From the IMG/VR virus record IMGVR_UViG_3300035183_000460, positions 1-64,000 of that record: 64,000 bases of DNA. One strand, given 5' to 3'. The notes beneath the pieces were generated by a model. That model did not search any database. It was not told the origin of the DNA and saw only the letters and a list, made by a program, of their open reading frames with translations. Positions 33,439 through 43,019 of this stretch are shown here, piece after piece; the stretch's first letter is position 1; every line of letters starts with the position of its first letter. The position numbers and the translations under genes were made by a program. The stretch comes from a virus.

Positions 33439-34683
33439 ATGCAAATAGAAGTTGATGAATTAGAATATTGTAAATTATCTGTAAATTATGAATCTTCTAC
33501 AGAAGAAATTGATAATAAACGAGAGGAAATTCTTTCAATTTTTAAGAAAGCGCCCGTACCTGGATTTAGACCAGGTAAGGCTAATATGGAAGCTATTAAA
33601 TTATATTATAAGTCTCAAATAAATGAATCCTTGAAAAGGGCGTTGGCAGAAGAAGCTTTTCATAATACTTTATTTGAAAAAAATATAAAGCCATTAGGAA
33701 GTCCAACATTTACTAATATGTTGTTAAAGGATGGCAAATTTATTTGTAATTTTATATTGAATGTTAAGCCAAAATTTGAATTGTTGCAGTATAAGGGGAT
33801 GGAAATTCCAAAACCACACTCTAAAACAATTAATGAAGTTGCTGAAGAAATGTTGCAACAACTTAGAATTAAGTTTGGAACTTCTTCTCCTTATGAAGAA
33901 GATGAATTTGTTATTGAAGGTGATAACATAATTATTAATTATACAGGATTTGTTGATGGAGAAAAATCAGATCAACTTTCTGCAGAAGGAGAATTACTAA
34001 CAGTAGGTTCTAGCGATTTAAAGGAATTTGATAGAAATTTATTAGGTATGAAATTAGGTGAAACTAGAAAATTTTCTATTTTAGTTCCTGAAAATAGTAT
34101 CCCCTCTTTAAGTGGTAAATCAGTTGATTTTGAAGTTACATTAGTTAATGGATCTAAAGTTTCTCCGTGTGCACTAGATGATGAATTAGCTAAAAAATTT
34201 AATAAATCAACTTTTGATGAACTTCATAAAAGTGTATTAGAAGCGGCATCTGTACGTGTAAATACTACTGTTAAAACACATATTTTATCTCAAATATCTA
34301 ATAAATTAATTTCTGAACATGATTTTAAGGTTCCAGATTGGTTGGTTTTATATGAAGCTAAATATTTAGCACAACAATCTAAATTGTCATGGGATTCTTT
34401 ATCGGATAAAGATAAAGAATATTATATGTCACACGCAACATCAAATGTCAAACTTTCTTTAATATTAGATGAAATTAGAGAAAAAGAGAGTGATGCACAA
34501 TTATCTGATCAAGAGGTTTTAGATATGATTAAAGATAATTTATCTAAAACAAATCCAGAAATTTCTACTGATGATGTTATAAAACAGATGTCAACTAACG
34601 GTTATTTACAAGTATTATTTATTAAGATTCGAGATGAATTTGTATTAGATTTTATAGCAAAACATGCTAAAATTATTGAATAA
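33439..34683 (+). CDS. tig: Trigger factor (ribosome-associated chaperone)
   Basis: Full-length layout of ~414 residues against 432 in E. coli. PVPGFRPGKAN (39-49) is the ribosome-docking loop with the GFRxGK signature. Residues ~150-240 form the FKBP-like domain (EGDNIIINYTGFVDGE...LVGSSDLKEFDRNLLGMKLGETRKF), and the C-terminal arm is helical. Trigger factor binds nascent chains at the tunnel exit. A complete phage-encoded trigger factor is unusual; with deformylase it would cover two exit-site functions. GGAAA lies upstream. Confidence 0.93.
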   Translation: MQIEVDELEYCKLSVNYESSTEEIDNKREEILSIFKKAPVPGFRPGKANMEAIKLYYKSQINESLKRALAEEAFHNTLFEKNIKPLGSPTFTNMLLKDGKFICNFILNVKPKFELLQYKGMEIPKPHSKTINEVAEEMLQQLRIKFGTSSPYEEDEFVIEGDNIIINYTGFVDGEKSDQLSAEGELLTVGSSDLKEFDRNLLGMKLGETRKFSILVPENSIPSLSGKSVDFEVTLVNGSKVSPCALDDELAKKFNKSTFDELHKSVLEAASVRVNTTVKTHILSQISNKLISEHDFKVPDWLVLYEAKYLAQQSKLSWDSLSDKDKEYYMSHATSNVKLSLILDEIREKESDAQLSDQEVLDMIKDNLSKTNPEISTDDVIKQMSTNGYLQVLFIKIRDEFVLDFIAKHAKIIE

Positions 34684-34697
34684 GGAGATAAATTGTT

Positions 34698-34988
34698 ATG
34701 TCAGATACACAATTTCCTGCAAAATGGCTTAAAAAATTGCCAATAGGTTTTGTAGATAATGTTGAGAGTATGTCAAATGAAGAAGTTAAAAAGATAATAT
34801 TAGAATCTGAAGCTAATATATACACTATAGAAAAAGAAAAAGAAAAAGATGTTAAACTAAATGGAGCAAAAGATTTAGTTAAAGAGTATTCTGCTTCATA
34901 TAATGAAGCTAAATCTACACAACAAGCTAAAATCAAATATTGTTTATTCTTGTTGGAAGGTAGAGGTATTGCATTAGACTCTAAATGA
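34698..34988 (+). CDS. Hypothetical protein, 96 aa
   Basis: Not recognised. Helical and charged (EKEKEKDVKLNGAKDLVKEYSASYNEAKSTQQAKIKY). AAGGAG is 10 bases before the ATG; probably cotranscribed with trigger factor. Confidence 0.6.
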   Translation: MSDTQFPAKWLKKLPIGFVDNVESMSNEEVKKIILESEANIYTIEKEKEKDVKLNGAKDLVKEYSASYNEAKSTQQAKIKYCLFLLEGRGIALDSK

Positions 34989-35278
34989 GTATAACAATCA
35001 TGAAAATAGATAGATTTATTACTAAGTCATGTTGTGGAAAAAGTTCAATTACATTAAAATTAGATAGACCAATTACAATTGATTTTTTAACATTGCTTGT
35101 AAGAAATGGTTTTTCTGAATTATCTAATTTTACTAAGTCTGGTATACTTTATGTTGAAAATGATTATATAATAGCTACAGGAGCTTTTGGTACAGATAAG
35201 TTACAAATTAGATGTAAAAAGTCAGATTGTCAAGAAAATATTAATAATTTTGAGGATATACTGAATAGTATAGTATGA
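34985..35278 (+). CDS. Hypothetical protein, 97 aa
   Basis: Not recognised. Small alpha/beta protein with CCGK near the N-terminus. ATGA overlap with its upstream neighbour. An internal ATG at 35000 is an alternative start. Confidence 0.6.
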   Translation: MSITIMKIDRFITKSCCGKSSITLKLDRPITIDFLTLLVRNGFSELSNFTKSGILYVENDYIIATGAFGTDKLQIRCKKSDCQENINNFEDILNSIV

Positions 35279-35300
35279 CAAATTATTATATAGTGATTTT

Positions 35301-35936
35301 ATGAAGATACTTTCTAGAAATGATTCAATGATTTTTACATGTTATCATGAAGCTGGACATATAATTGTTGGATCATTGATGTTTTTTAACATAACTTATG
35401 TAATTATTAAAACTTCTAGAGAGGGTGATACAAATTATGAGACAATTGATGATAATATAATTGATAATTGTGAATTGTTATATTATCATAATATTGCTCA
35501 TATTAATATGTATTATGCTGGAATTATTTCAGATAGAATTTTGTATAAAGATATTACAGGTGCAAATATTTTACCGAGATCATTAGAAAGGTGTGCTAAT
35601 TATGATATGCAGAATGTTTCTTTATTATTAAAGAATAAAAAATTGGTTAAATCAGGAACATCAACAGAAAATTTTAAAAAGAAAATTATTAATTTATTAA
35701 ATAAATTAATGCTTAAATATTGGTCTGATATAAAATTAATTGCACATGCTCTATATAATAATAGAAAATTGTATCATTACGATATAAGAAATATTCTTAC
35801 TAAAAAAAGTGTTAATAAAAAATTTTGGAAACAACATTTTAAATACATAAATTTTTATGTTTATAAAAAGAAAAAACTTAATCCTAATGATATTAAATTT
35901 TTAATTAAAAAATATAAAAGCTATGTAAAATCTTAA
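35301..35936 (+). CDS. FtsH-like (M41) peptidase-domain protein without AAA module
   Basis: FTCYHEAGHIIVGSLMFF (residues 12-29) is the FtsH zinc-binding helix (HEAGH: His16, Glu17, His20). MYYAGIISDRILY corresponds to the FtsH GGR.AE..iFG segment, and DITGANILPRSLERCANYDMQNVSLLL resembles TTGAs.Di..AT..A..MV. The third zinc ligand of FtsH (an Asp after TGAs.) is not clear here. The protein has no AAA module and no membrane helix. The C-terminal tail is strongly basic. It may be a free protease or pair with a separate ATPase such as 20063-21358. Confidence 0.7.
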   Translation: MKILSRNDSMIFTCYHEAGHIIVGSLMFFNITYVIIKTSREGDTNYETIDDNIIDNCELLYYHNIAHINMYYAGIISDRILYKDITGANILPRSLERCANYDMQNVSLLLKNKKLVKSGTSTENFKKKIINLLNKLMLKYWSDIKLIAHALYNNRKLYHYDIRNILTKKSVNKKFWKQHFKYINFYVYKKKKLNPNDIKFLIKKYKSYVKS

Positions 35937-36444
35937 ATATTTAAGTATTTATGATATTTTTTACGATAAAATGCCACGTTTTTATTTTTATGATTCATCA
36001 TGCAAATACCAAAATATTGTTTATTCTTTAACTTTTAAAGTAGTTAAATAAATGTATTAATTTAATTAAATATTTTTGAAATATGATACATTTATCATTT
36101 TCTTTCAGTTAAATATTATTTATACCATGATGGTATGTAATAGTACATAATAAGTTATGAGGTCAACAATAAATATAAAAATTAAAATGTTATCTGCATT
36201 TTAATATTATTTATCAACTTACTCTATATACAAATCATAATGTATACAATTGTTGATATATTGAAATGACTAACAAACGTGGATTACATAGTGTATGTGA
36301 TAATTGTGTATACGAAAATGGTATAGCAAATATAGTTAATAATATACTCAACATAAATCAATTACATTGTATCGTAATTCATTATCATTATAAGTAATCA
36401 TAAATGGTACTTTTGATAATTGAAAAATATGAACAGGAATATCT
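35937..36444. other. Intergenic stretch, no firm feature
   Basis: 508 AT-rich bases before dnaE. It has a short inverted repeat ATACCATGATGGTAT near 36122-36136 and one possible 43-codon ORF (36266-36397). No terminator with T run and no tRNA seen. Probably contains the promoter for the replication block. Confidence 0.4.
36266..36397 (+). CDS. Possible small ORF, 43 aa
   Basis: ATG 36266 to TAA 36395-36397, product beginning MTNKRGLHSVCDNC with one CxxC pair. No clear ribosome-binding site. Could be chance. Confidence 0.2.
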   Translation: MTNKRGLHSVCDNCVYENGIANIVNNILNINQLHCIVIHYHYK

Positions 36445-39400
36445 ATGTCTATAGAATTTGTTAATTTACATAATCATACACATTTTTCTATTTTAGATTC
36501 TTTAATTTCTCCTAAAGATTTATTTGAACGTGTCAAAGAGTTAAGACAAACTGCAGTAGCGATAACAGATCATGGCACTTTATCTGGTATCTGGGATGCC
36601 TATAAAGAATATAAAAATACTGGTGTTAAATTAATTGTTGGTTGTGAATTTTATTTCGTAGATTCTGTTCTTAATAAAGAAGAAAAGTTTCGTCATGTAG
36701 TGTTGCTAGCCAAAAATGCAGTTGGATATAGAAATATTCTAACTCTAAATAGACGTGGTTTTGATAATTATACTTTGCATGGCAACAGAGTTTATTCTTT
36801 AATTGATTGGGAATTATTAGAAAAACATTCAGATGGAATTATTTGTTTAACATCTTGTGGTAACGGCATTATAGGACAACTTTTAACAAATTCAAGATTT
36901 GAAGAAGCAGAGTCTGCTGTACTTAGATTGAAATCTATCTTTAATGAAGATCTTGGTTTAGAAATACAAGCAAATAATATGTCTAGAGCATCTAGTATAT
37001 ATAATGATAAAGTTGAACAAAATTTTATTAATCGTCGTATAATTAAGTTAGGTCAAAAACATAATATAAGAATTGTTCCTACAACAAATTCTCATTACTT
37101 AAAGAAAGAAGATGCGGATATTCATGATGTACTTCTATCTATTGGTGCACATCAATCAATTTATTCTAATTTTAGATTAAAATATCCTGTAAAAGATTTT
37201 TATGTTAAAAGTGGTCAAGAAGTATTTGATTTCTTTGCTAGGATTTTTGATGAATCTAAAGCAGCAGAATGGTGTGCAAATACTATTTATTTTGCTAATA
37301 AATGTGAGAACCCAGATTGGGTAGATCCAAAATATTCTAATCCTTCTGGTAAGGAATTACCAGAATTTCCAGTTAAATTAGAAGATGATTACCAAGATTT
37401 CTTAAATTGGCTTAATTTACAGGGTAATGATGTTAAAGCTCTTGAAGAGGACAAACAATATTTACGATATAAATGTTTTAAGGTTTTTGATAAAAAAGTG
37501 CCAATAGATAAAATAGATATTTATAAAGCCAGATTGAATGAGGAATTAGATGTAATTGAGTATCACGGTTTTTCTAGTTATATGTTAATTGTTGCAGATT
37601 ATATAAATTGGGCGCGTAAAAATAATATTTCTGTTGGCGAAGGTCGCGGTTCTGTTGGCGGCTCATTAATTGCATATTTATTAGATATTCACAGGGCTGA
37701 TCCTATAAAATATAATTTGATTTTTGCCAGGTTCCATAATAAAGAGAAATCTTCTTTTCCAGATATTGACACTGATTTTGCTCCTTCTGGAAGAGAAAAA
37801 GTTCAAAACTATATTAGAAATAAATATGGCGAAGATCATGTGGCTCACGTATCAAATTTTAATACAATTACTCCAAAAGTATATGTTAGAGATATTTGTA
37901 GATCATGTGAATTGGGTGGAAATAAAGAAACTGCAATTAAATTAGGTAATGATATTGCAGATTGCATACCAGCTAAAGATATTCATTCTATACATGATGC
38001 TTTAGAAAAGGTTCCATTGTTTTCAGAATATGCTAACAAATATCCTGAATTAAAAAAATATGCAGAAATAAATGGAAAATATCGTGCATGGTCTACCCAT
38101 GCTGGAGGTATTATTATTTCTAAAAGACCATTAACTGGATTAGTTCCACTTAGAAAAGATAAAGATGGAATAATTGCAATAGAATATGACAAAGAACGTG
38201 CTGAAGAAAATGGTCTTATTAAGATGGATACTTTAGGCTTATCAACACTCGATATTATAGATACAACATATAAATTAATAAAATCGGCTGGAAAAGAATT
38301 GCCACCAGATCCATTAAATTATGATGAATATGACAAAAAAACATACGATTTAATTTCTAAAGGCGATACATTTTGTGTATTTCAATTAGGAACTAGTGCA
38401 GGTACTATTGAATTGTGTAAGCAAATAAAACCAAAATCTATTGAGGATATTAGCCATATTAATTCATTGGCTCGTCCCTCAGCTAAGGATATTAGAAATT
38501 TATTTATTCAAACTAAAAATGGTAAAAGGTCTTATTCTTTATTACACCCATCGTTAAATAGAGCTTTTGGAAGTACTTTTGGTTTTGGTTTGTATGAAGA
38601 ATCTCTTATGTATTTAGCACAAGATGTAGCGGGCTGGAGTCTTAATGATGCAGATCGTTTAAGAAAATTAACTAAGGAAAAAGGTAAAAATGCAAAAAAA
38701 GTGAAACAATGGCGTGAAGAATTTATTTCTGATGCAGTCACTAAGAATAATATTAATGAAGAAATCGCTAGAAAAATTTGGGATGATGTAATAGATAAGT
38801 TCCAAGGTTATGGATTTAATATGAGTCACTCTATTCTTTATTCTATGTTATCATATAAAACAGCTTATTTGAAAGCACATTATCCTATTGAATTTTTATT
38901 AGCAAATTTAATGTCTGAACTAAATTCTAATAGCCCAGATGCTTCTAAAAATATTTCTAAAATTAAACAAGAATTACGTGATAGAAATGTTAAAATTATT
39001 CCGCCAGATATCAATAAATCACAGCTAACATATTCATTAGTTGAAAATAATGTATTGATTACTGGATTAGATGCTCTTAAATTTGTAAGCAAAGATGCAA
39101 TTGAGGATATTATCTCTAAGAGACCATTTACAAGTTTTTATGATTTTATGAAAAGAGTTGATTCTAGTAAAGTTAGATCAAATACAATACAAGCACTAAT
39201 TTCTAGTGGGTGCCTGGATTCGTTTAACATTCCTAGAAAATTAATGTTTCTATATTGTTCTGATTATAGAAAGAAACTTACTAGTTGGCTTAAAAAGCAT
39301 GATCCTGAACGAGAACAATTTGTATATCCATGGACTAATGAAGATGAATGGACAAAGCCAGAATTATATGCTTTAGAAAAATTCTACATTGGTGAATCTT

Positions 39401-39975
39401 TTAGTTGTTCAATTAGAGAAGCTTATGGTGATTTTTTCAATGATAGAAACAATAAATGTGAACTTATTTCAAATATTAAAAAAATGCAAGATAAAGATAA
39501 GATTAAGCAATGTAAAGCAATAATTAAAAGTTTTTTTGAATTTAAAATTAAAAAAGTAGATAGTAAATATTATGGTCAATCTATGATTAAAGCTGAAATA
39601 GAAGATATCTGTGGTGACAGATGCACTTTAACTATCTTCCCAGATCGTTGGGAAAAAGAAGTTTTGCCTGTGCTTAAAAGAAAATGTGGTAAATTATCTT
39701 CCCTTGATGAAGGGATTGGATTATTTTTCTCTGGAACTGTAAATATTTATGAAGGAGATGTTGGTATAGTATTAGATAATTTATATGATTGTGTTTCAGC
39801 TCCAAAATTACCTTCTGACTTGAAGGCAAGAAAAGTCTTATTAAAAGATATTAAATATAAAATAGATACACCTATTACATCTATCAATATAACTTCAGAC
39901 GAGATATTTGAAGACATTGAAGATTCATTATTTGATGCTGGACTTATTGATCTAGATAGAATTGATGATTGTTGA
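36445..39975 (+). CDS. dnaE: DNA polymerase III alpha subunit (DnaE-type, family C)
   Basis: N-terminal PHP domain (FVNLHNHTHFSILDS, AITDHGTLSG, VGCEFYF), then the family C core: GEGRGSVGGSLIAYLL and PDIDTDFAPSGREKVQNYI with the catalytic aspartates, THAGGIIIS, and later GFNMSHSILYSMLSYKTAYLKAHYPIEF. The C-terminal ~200 residues include an OB-fold-like segment. Length 1176 is close to bacterial DnaE (1160). AGGAA lies before the ATG. The last bases of the gene match the antisense of a tnpA tail (see finding). Confidence 0.96.
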   Translation: MSIEFVNLHNHTHFSILDSLISPKDLFERVKELRQTAVAITDHGTLSGIWDAYKEYKNTGVKLIVGCEFYFVDSVLNKEEKFRHVVLLAKNAVGYRNILTLNRRGFDNYTLHGNRVYSLIDWELLEKHSDGIICLTSCGNGIIGQLLTNSRFEEAESAVLRLKSIFNEDLGLEIQANNMSRASSIYNDKVEQNFINRRIIKLGQKHNIRIVPTTNSHYLKKEDADIHDVLLSIGAHQSIYSNFRLKYPVKDFYVKSGQEVFDFFARIFDESKAAEWCANTIYFANKCENPDWVDPKYSNPSGKELPEFPVKLEDDYQDFLNWLNLQGNDVKALEEDKQYLRYKCFKVFDKKVPIDKIDIYKARLNEELDVIEYHGFSSYMLIVADYINWARKNNISVGEGRGSVGGSLIAYLLDIHRADPIKYNLIFARFHNKEKSSFPDIDTDFAPSGREKVQNYIRNKYGEDHVAHVSNFNTITPKVYVRDICRSCELGGNKETAIKLGNDIADCIPAKDIHSIHDALEKVPLFSEYANKYPELKKYAEINGKYRAWSTHAGGIIISKRPLTGLVPLRKDKDGIIAIEYDKERAEENGLIKMDTLGLSTLDIIDTTYKLIKSAGKELPPDPLNYDEYDKKTYDLISKGDTFCVFQLGTSAGTIELCKQIKPKSIEDISHINSLARPSAKDIRNLFIQTKNGKRSYSLLHPSLNRAFGSTFGFGLYEESLMYLAQDVAGWSLNDADRLRKLTKEKGKNAKKVKQWREEFISDAVTKNNINEEIARKIWDDVIDKFQGYGFNMSHSILYSMLSYKTAYLKAHYPIEFLLANLMSELNSNSPDASKNISKIKQELRDRNVKIIPPDINKSQLTYSLVENNVLITGLDALKFVSKDAIEDIISKRPFTSFYDFMKRVDSSKVRSNTIQALISSGCLDSFNIPRKLMFLYCSDYRKKLTSWLKKHDPEREQFVYPWTNEDEWTKPELYALEKFYIGESFSCSIREAYGDFFNDRNNKCELISNIKKMQDKDKIKQCKAIIKSFFEFKIKKVDSKYYGQSMIKAEIEDICGDRCTLTIFPDRWEKEVLPVLKRKCGKLSSLDEGIGLFFSGTVNIYEGDVGIVLDNLYDCVSAPKLPSDLKARKVLLKDIKYKIDTPITSINITSDEIFEDIEDSLFDAGLIDLDRIDDC

Positions 39976-40007
39976 TCTTAAATATATTTCTTAATAATTT
40001 ATTGTGC

Positions 40008-40260
40008 TTTATGATCTTATGCCAAGAAAACCACCAGCCTTGTGCTGGTGTATGAATTGGCGATCGTTGTTAGTATTATTGTTGATCTTCAATATACTTC
40101 TTGACCGTCTCTTCCGAAACATGTACAACTACACCATAGTAGGTGCTTCTTGACCACAATACACTACCACATAATTTCTTTGCTTTTAGTTTTGGAAAGA
40201 TAGTGAATAGATAAATGCTGTATTGATATATAACCAGACATAGACATAAATGCAGAGAAC
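40008..40260. mobile_element. IS605-type left-end relic (253 bp)
   Basis: Begins TTTATGATCTTATGCC, then hairpin 40031-40051 (last right-arm base changed), then ATGAATTGGCGATCG as at 1483. It continues with ~180 bases of tnpA tail on the - strand and stops matching the 1439-1885 copy at GCAGAGAAC (40260). There is no right end, so it is immobile. It shows insertions relative to the other copy that restore a more complete TnpA tail. Confidence 0.8.
40071..40250 (-). pseudogene. tnpA: tnpA (Y1 transposase) C-terminal remnant
   Basis: On the - strand the frame reads ...IFPKLKAKKLCG, then SVLWSRSTYYGVVV and HVSEETVKKYIEDQQ, matching the C-terminal region of IS200/IS605 TnpA (FP.Lk.k.wg.hLWSRsYfv...SEETVKKYIE.Q). 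N-terminal HUH region absent. Confidence 0.75.
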
Positions 40261-40508
40261 GATAAACGTAAAAATTGATGTTGTTAGTATAGTTATACTA
40301 ACGCTAATAAATAATTATATAACGTATTAAGTATTAAATACTTAAATATGCTTTCTTATATTATTCAGTCTATTATAGATGTATCTTTAGAGAGTGTTAA
40401 AGCCTTTAAGTTAAAATTTAGAATTGTTTAATATGAAAACTTTATCACTTGCGTTATGATAAGAGAACAATTATTTTGATAGATGAATTAAAATAAAAGG
40501 AAATTAAT
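40261..40508. other. Intergenic stretch after the IS relic
   Basis: 248 AT-rich bases. An imperfect TTAGTATAGTTATACTAA inverted repeat lies near 40284-40301. AAAGGA precedes the next ATG. Nothing else recognised. Confidence 0.4.
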
Positions 40509-41273
40509 ATGAAATGTATGTCATGCCAATCAGATGTAAATCCTAAATGGAAATATGCTATAGATACCAATTTGTGTCCATGTTGTGGAAAAATTATTAT
40601 GCAGGAAGAAATTAAGAAATTATTAACTACATTGTCAGATAGTATAGAGGGATTATTAAAATATCCAGAATATTTAAATGATTGGTTATTTTTAAGATTT
40701 AATTTTGTTCCTGCATATAAAATTCAAATTCTTGAAAAACAAGTAGAGGAATTGAAATTAAAATTATCTGAAAATAGAATAACTGATAAAGATTGTATAG
40801 AATCAGTAGATAAAATAAATAATGAAGTTAATGAAGTTAATGAAGTTAATGAAGACTCTATAGATTCGGTAGATAAAAAGGAAGTTAATGAATCAACTTT
40901 AATTTCGGTGCAAAATGAAAAAATAACAAATGAATTCTTTAAACGTTCAAATGCTGATAAAATAGTTAAAAATTCTAAAAATATAAAAGATTTAGTATCA
41001 CGAATTAAAAATTCAAGTATTCAAGATACTATGGAAAATTCTTCAAATATTACAGAATATATTGAGCCTGAAATTACTTCATCTTTGGATACATCAGATG
41101 ATTTAGATCATATACCAGATTCAGTATTAGCATTTGCAAATGATGCAAAAGATTTTGTATCAAGCGGATACAACAAAAAAGATTTAGATAAGTTGCGAGA
41201 ATTGCAAGAAAAATCTAGAGGCGCACGTCAAAGAATGTTGTCAGGTGCAAATAAAGGAGGATTTTCGAGGTAA
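40509..41273 (+). CDS. Hypothetical protein with N-terminal zinc ribbon and acidic repeat, 254 aa
   Basis: MKCMSCQSDVNPKWKYAIDTNLCPCCGK is a zinc ribbon (CxxC...CxxC). A helix and a coiled coil (YKIQILEKQVEELKLKLSE) follow, then a 9-base tandem repeat giving NEVNEVNEVNE (near 40826-40855). The C-terminus (KLRELQEKSRGARQRMLSGANKGGFSR) is basic. It is first in the block that leads to the RecA-like and SSB genes, so a nucleic-acid role is likely, but no family is recognised. Confidence 0.6.
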   Translation: MKCMSCQSDVNPKWKYAIDTNLCPCCGKIIMQEEIKKLLTTLSDSIEGLLKYPEYLNDWLFLRFNFVPAYKIQILEKQVEELKLKLSENRITDKDCIESVDKINNEVNEVNEVNEDSIDSVDKKEVNESTLISVQNEKITNEFFKRSNADKIVKNSKNIKDLVSRIKNSSIQDTMENSSNITEYIEPEITSSLDTSDDLDHIPDSVLAFANDAKDFVSSGYNKKDLDKLRELQEKSRGARQRMLSGANKGGFSR

Positions 41274-41275
41274 AT

Positions 41276-41575
41276 ATGGCATTTAGAATTATTGATAATA
41301 AAAAAGTTGAAATGACCAATGATGAATGGATAATGTATGAGAATATTTGTAAATCATATGATGATGTTAATTTTAAAGGATCTGAATTATTTACTGGTTT
41401 ATTTGAAGTAGATGATAATGGAATTATAGTGTTTTTGAGACCGCCATCTACTAGAAAAACTAGTTTTGAAGTATTTTTGTTTCTTATGGCTTTGATGCAG
41501 AATCAACATTTAAGATTGATGCATAAACAAGTTGATGAATTATGTGCTGAAATTAGAAATAAAATTAAGGAATAG
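41276..41575 (+). CDS. Hypothetical protein, 99 aa
   Basis: Not recognised. Alpha/beta with a hydrophobic middle (SFEVFLFLMALMQNQHLRLM). Two bases after the previous stop. Confidence 0.6.
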   Translation: MAFRIIDNKKVEMTNDEWIMYENICKSYDDVNFKGSELFTGLFEVDDNGIIVFLRPPSTRKTSFEVFLFLMALMQNQHLRLMHKQVDELCAEIRNKIKE

Positions 41576-41577
41576 TT

Positions 41578-42000
41578 ATGATTGATTATTCAGATATTGA
41601 AGATCTTATTGGCGAATGCTTTGAACAGATGCAATCTGCTAGTAGAGAAAAATATGATTCTGAAAAGGCTGACAAAACAGCTGCATTATTCTTAATGGCA
41701 GAATTAAAGGTATCTCTATTAATTGAAGATATAGAGATGAAATCACGTGGAGCTAAAAACGAAATATCAAGAATTGAAGGTGAAAAATATTTTGAATATA
41801 AGACAAAAAATACGGATAAAAAAATAACTGAAAATATGATGTCTAGTTACTTATCAAAAGACGCTGATATAATATCAGCTAAAGCTGAATACGCAAAACA
41901 TGAATCTAATCTTAAAAAATGGAATTATATTTTAGACGTTTTAAAAGATGGTCATATATATTTTAGAAATATAGGAAAAAACAAAGTTTGGTCAGAATAA
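41578..42000 (+). CDS. Hypothetical protein, 140 aa
   Basis: Not recognised by name. Helical and charged. Its position directly before the recA-like gene and its size are consistent with a recombination or replication accessory factor, but no motif proves it. TAAGGA lies before the ATG. Confidence 0.55.
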   Translation: MIDYSDIEDLIGECFEQMQSASREKYDSEKADKTAALFLMAELKVSLLIEDIEMKSRGAKNEISRIEGEKYFEYKTKNTDKKITENMMSSYLSKDADIISAKAEYAKHESNLKKWNYILDVLKDGHIYFRNIGKNKVWSE

Positions 42001-42012
42001 AATAGAGGAAAT

Positions 42013-43008
42013 ATGACAGCAGAAGTTCAAAAAACAGATAAACATTCAAAACATATGGTTGCAGGTATAGATATCAATAAATTAGTTAAAAAAGCTCAAG
42101 AATCTTATAGTAAAAAAGAATCAGGCTTAGCTAAACAGCTGGTTACAGGAAAAACTATAGTTAGACCTAGTGATGATAAAGATTATATTGTGTGGACCAA
42201 TGGTAGTCATTGGTTTGAATTAACTCATTTAAAAGGATTACCATTTGGACGAATTATTCAAATTTCAGGTAAGCCTGATAGTGGTAAAAGTACGCATGCT
42301 ATGGCGTTCATGAAATTTGCTCAAGATCAGGGAGTATTAGTAATTCTTTGGGATAGTGAAAAAAAATTCTCTGCCAAGAGGTTTGATAATAAAATTGGCG
42401 GATGTTCCGATAATCTATTAATTGTAGATACTAATAACATTCTTAATGGCGCAAAAGCAGTTGCTCATTATGTCAATGCAGCAAAGGAAATGAACCCTGA
42501 TGTTAAAATACTTATTGTATGGGATTCTGTTGGCGCCAGTTTAAATTCAACCGAAGATCAGGATGATAGTGAAGATTATTCAAAACAACCTGGTGTAACA
42601 GCAAAAGAAAATGCTTATGCTATTAGAAAGTTTAACAAACTTGCCAATAAATATATGAATAGACAAACAGGTGAGGAAACTATTGCTACATTGATTATTA
42701 ATCAAACATATGCTAACCTTGGTTCAGTTGGTCAAACTGAGAAGGGTGGAGGAGAAATTTATTATCTTTCAAGTGTAATTATTCAATTATCAAGAAAACA
42801 AGACTTAGTGCGTACTAAAAATGGTGAAAAATATAAGTATGGTATTGTAACAAGAGCAAAAGTAAAAAAGAATCATTTGTTTGATGGTGACGAATGTATT
42901 TCTGAAATGGACTTAGTAGTTTCTGCAGAAGGTATCTTTTTAGCAAAAGATATTAAAAATTTTGATGATATTAAAGGCTGGAATGGCGAAGAAGATTTAG
43001 AAGAATAG
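42013..43008 (+). CDS. RecA/UvsX-like recombinase
   Basis: ISGKPDSGKSTHAMAFMKFAQDQGVLVILWDSEKKFS holds Walker A (GKPDSGKS) and the strand after it; VKILIVWDSVGASLN is the Walker B strand; ATLIINQTYANLGSVGQTEKGGGEIYYLSSVIIQLSRKQD matches the L1/L2 DNA-binding region with the Gln-containing segment. Length 331 is near RecA (353). It catalyses strand exchange; with SbcCD, SSB and RuvC it forms a recombination-dependent replication set. AGAGGA is 5 bases before the ATG. Confidence 0.9.
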   Translation: MTAEVQKTDKHSKHMVAGIDINKLVKKAQESYSKKESGLAKQLVTGKTIVRPSDDKDYIVWTNGSHWFELTHLKGLPFGRIIQISGKPDSGKSTHAMAFMKFAQDQGVLVILWDSEKKFSAKRFDNKIGGCSDNLLIVDTNNILNGAKAVAHYVNAAKEMNPDVKILIVWDSVGASLNSTEDQDDSEDYSKQPGVTAKENAYAIRKFNKLANKYMNRQTGEETIATLIINQTYANLGSVGQTEKGGGEIYYLSSVIIQLSRKQDLVRTKNGEKYKYGIVTRAKVKKNHLFDGDECISEMDLVVSAEGIFLAKDIKNFDDIKGWNGEEDLEE

Positions 43009-43019
43009 TTGGAGATGTT

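Noticed and set aside
38532-38741. - strand ORFs within dnaE
   Set aside because: They lie opposite strongly conserved polymerase motifs and have no independent start signals.
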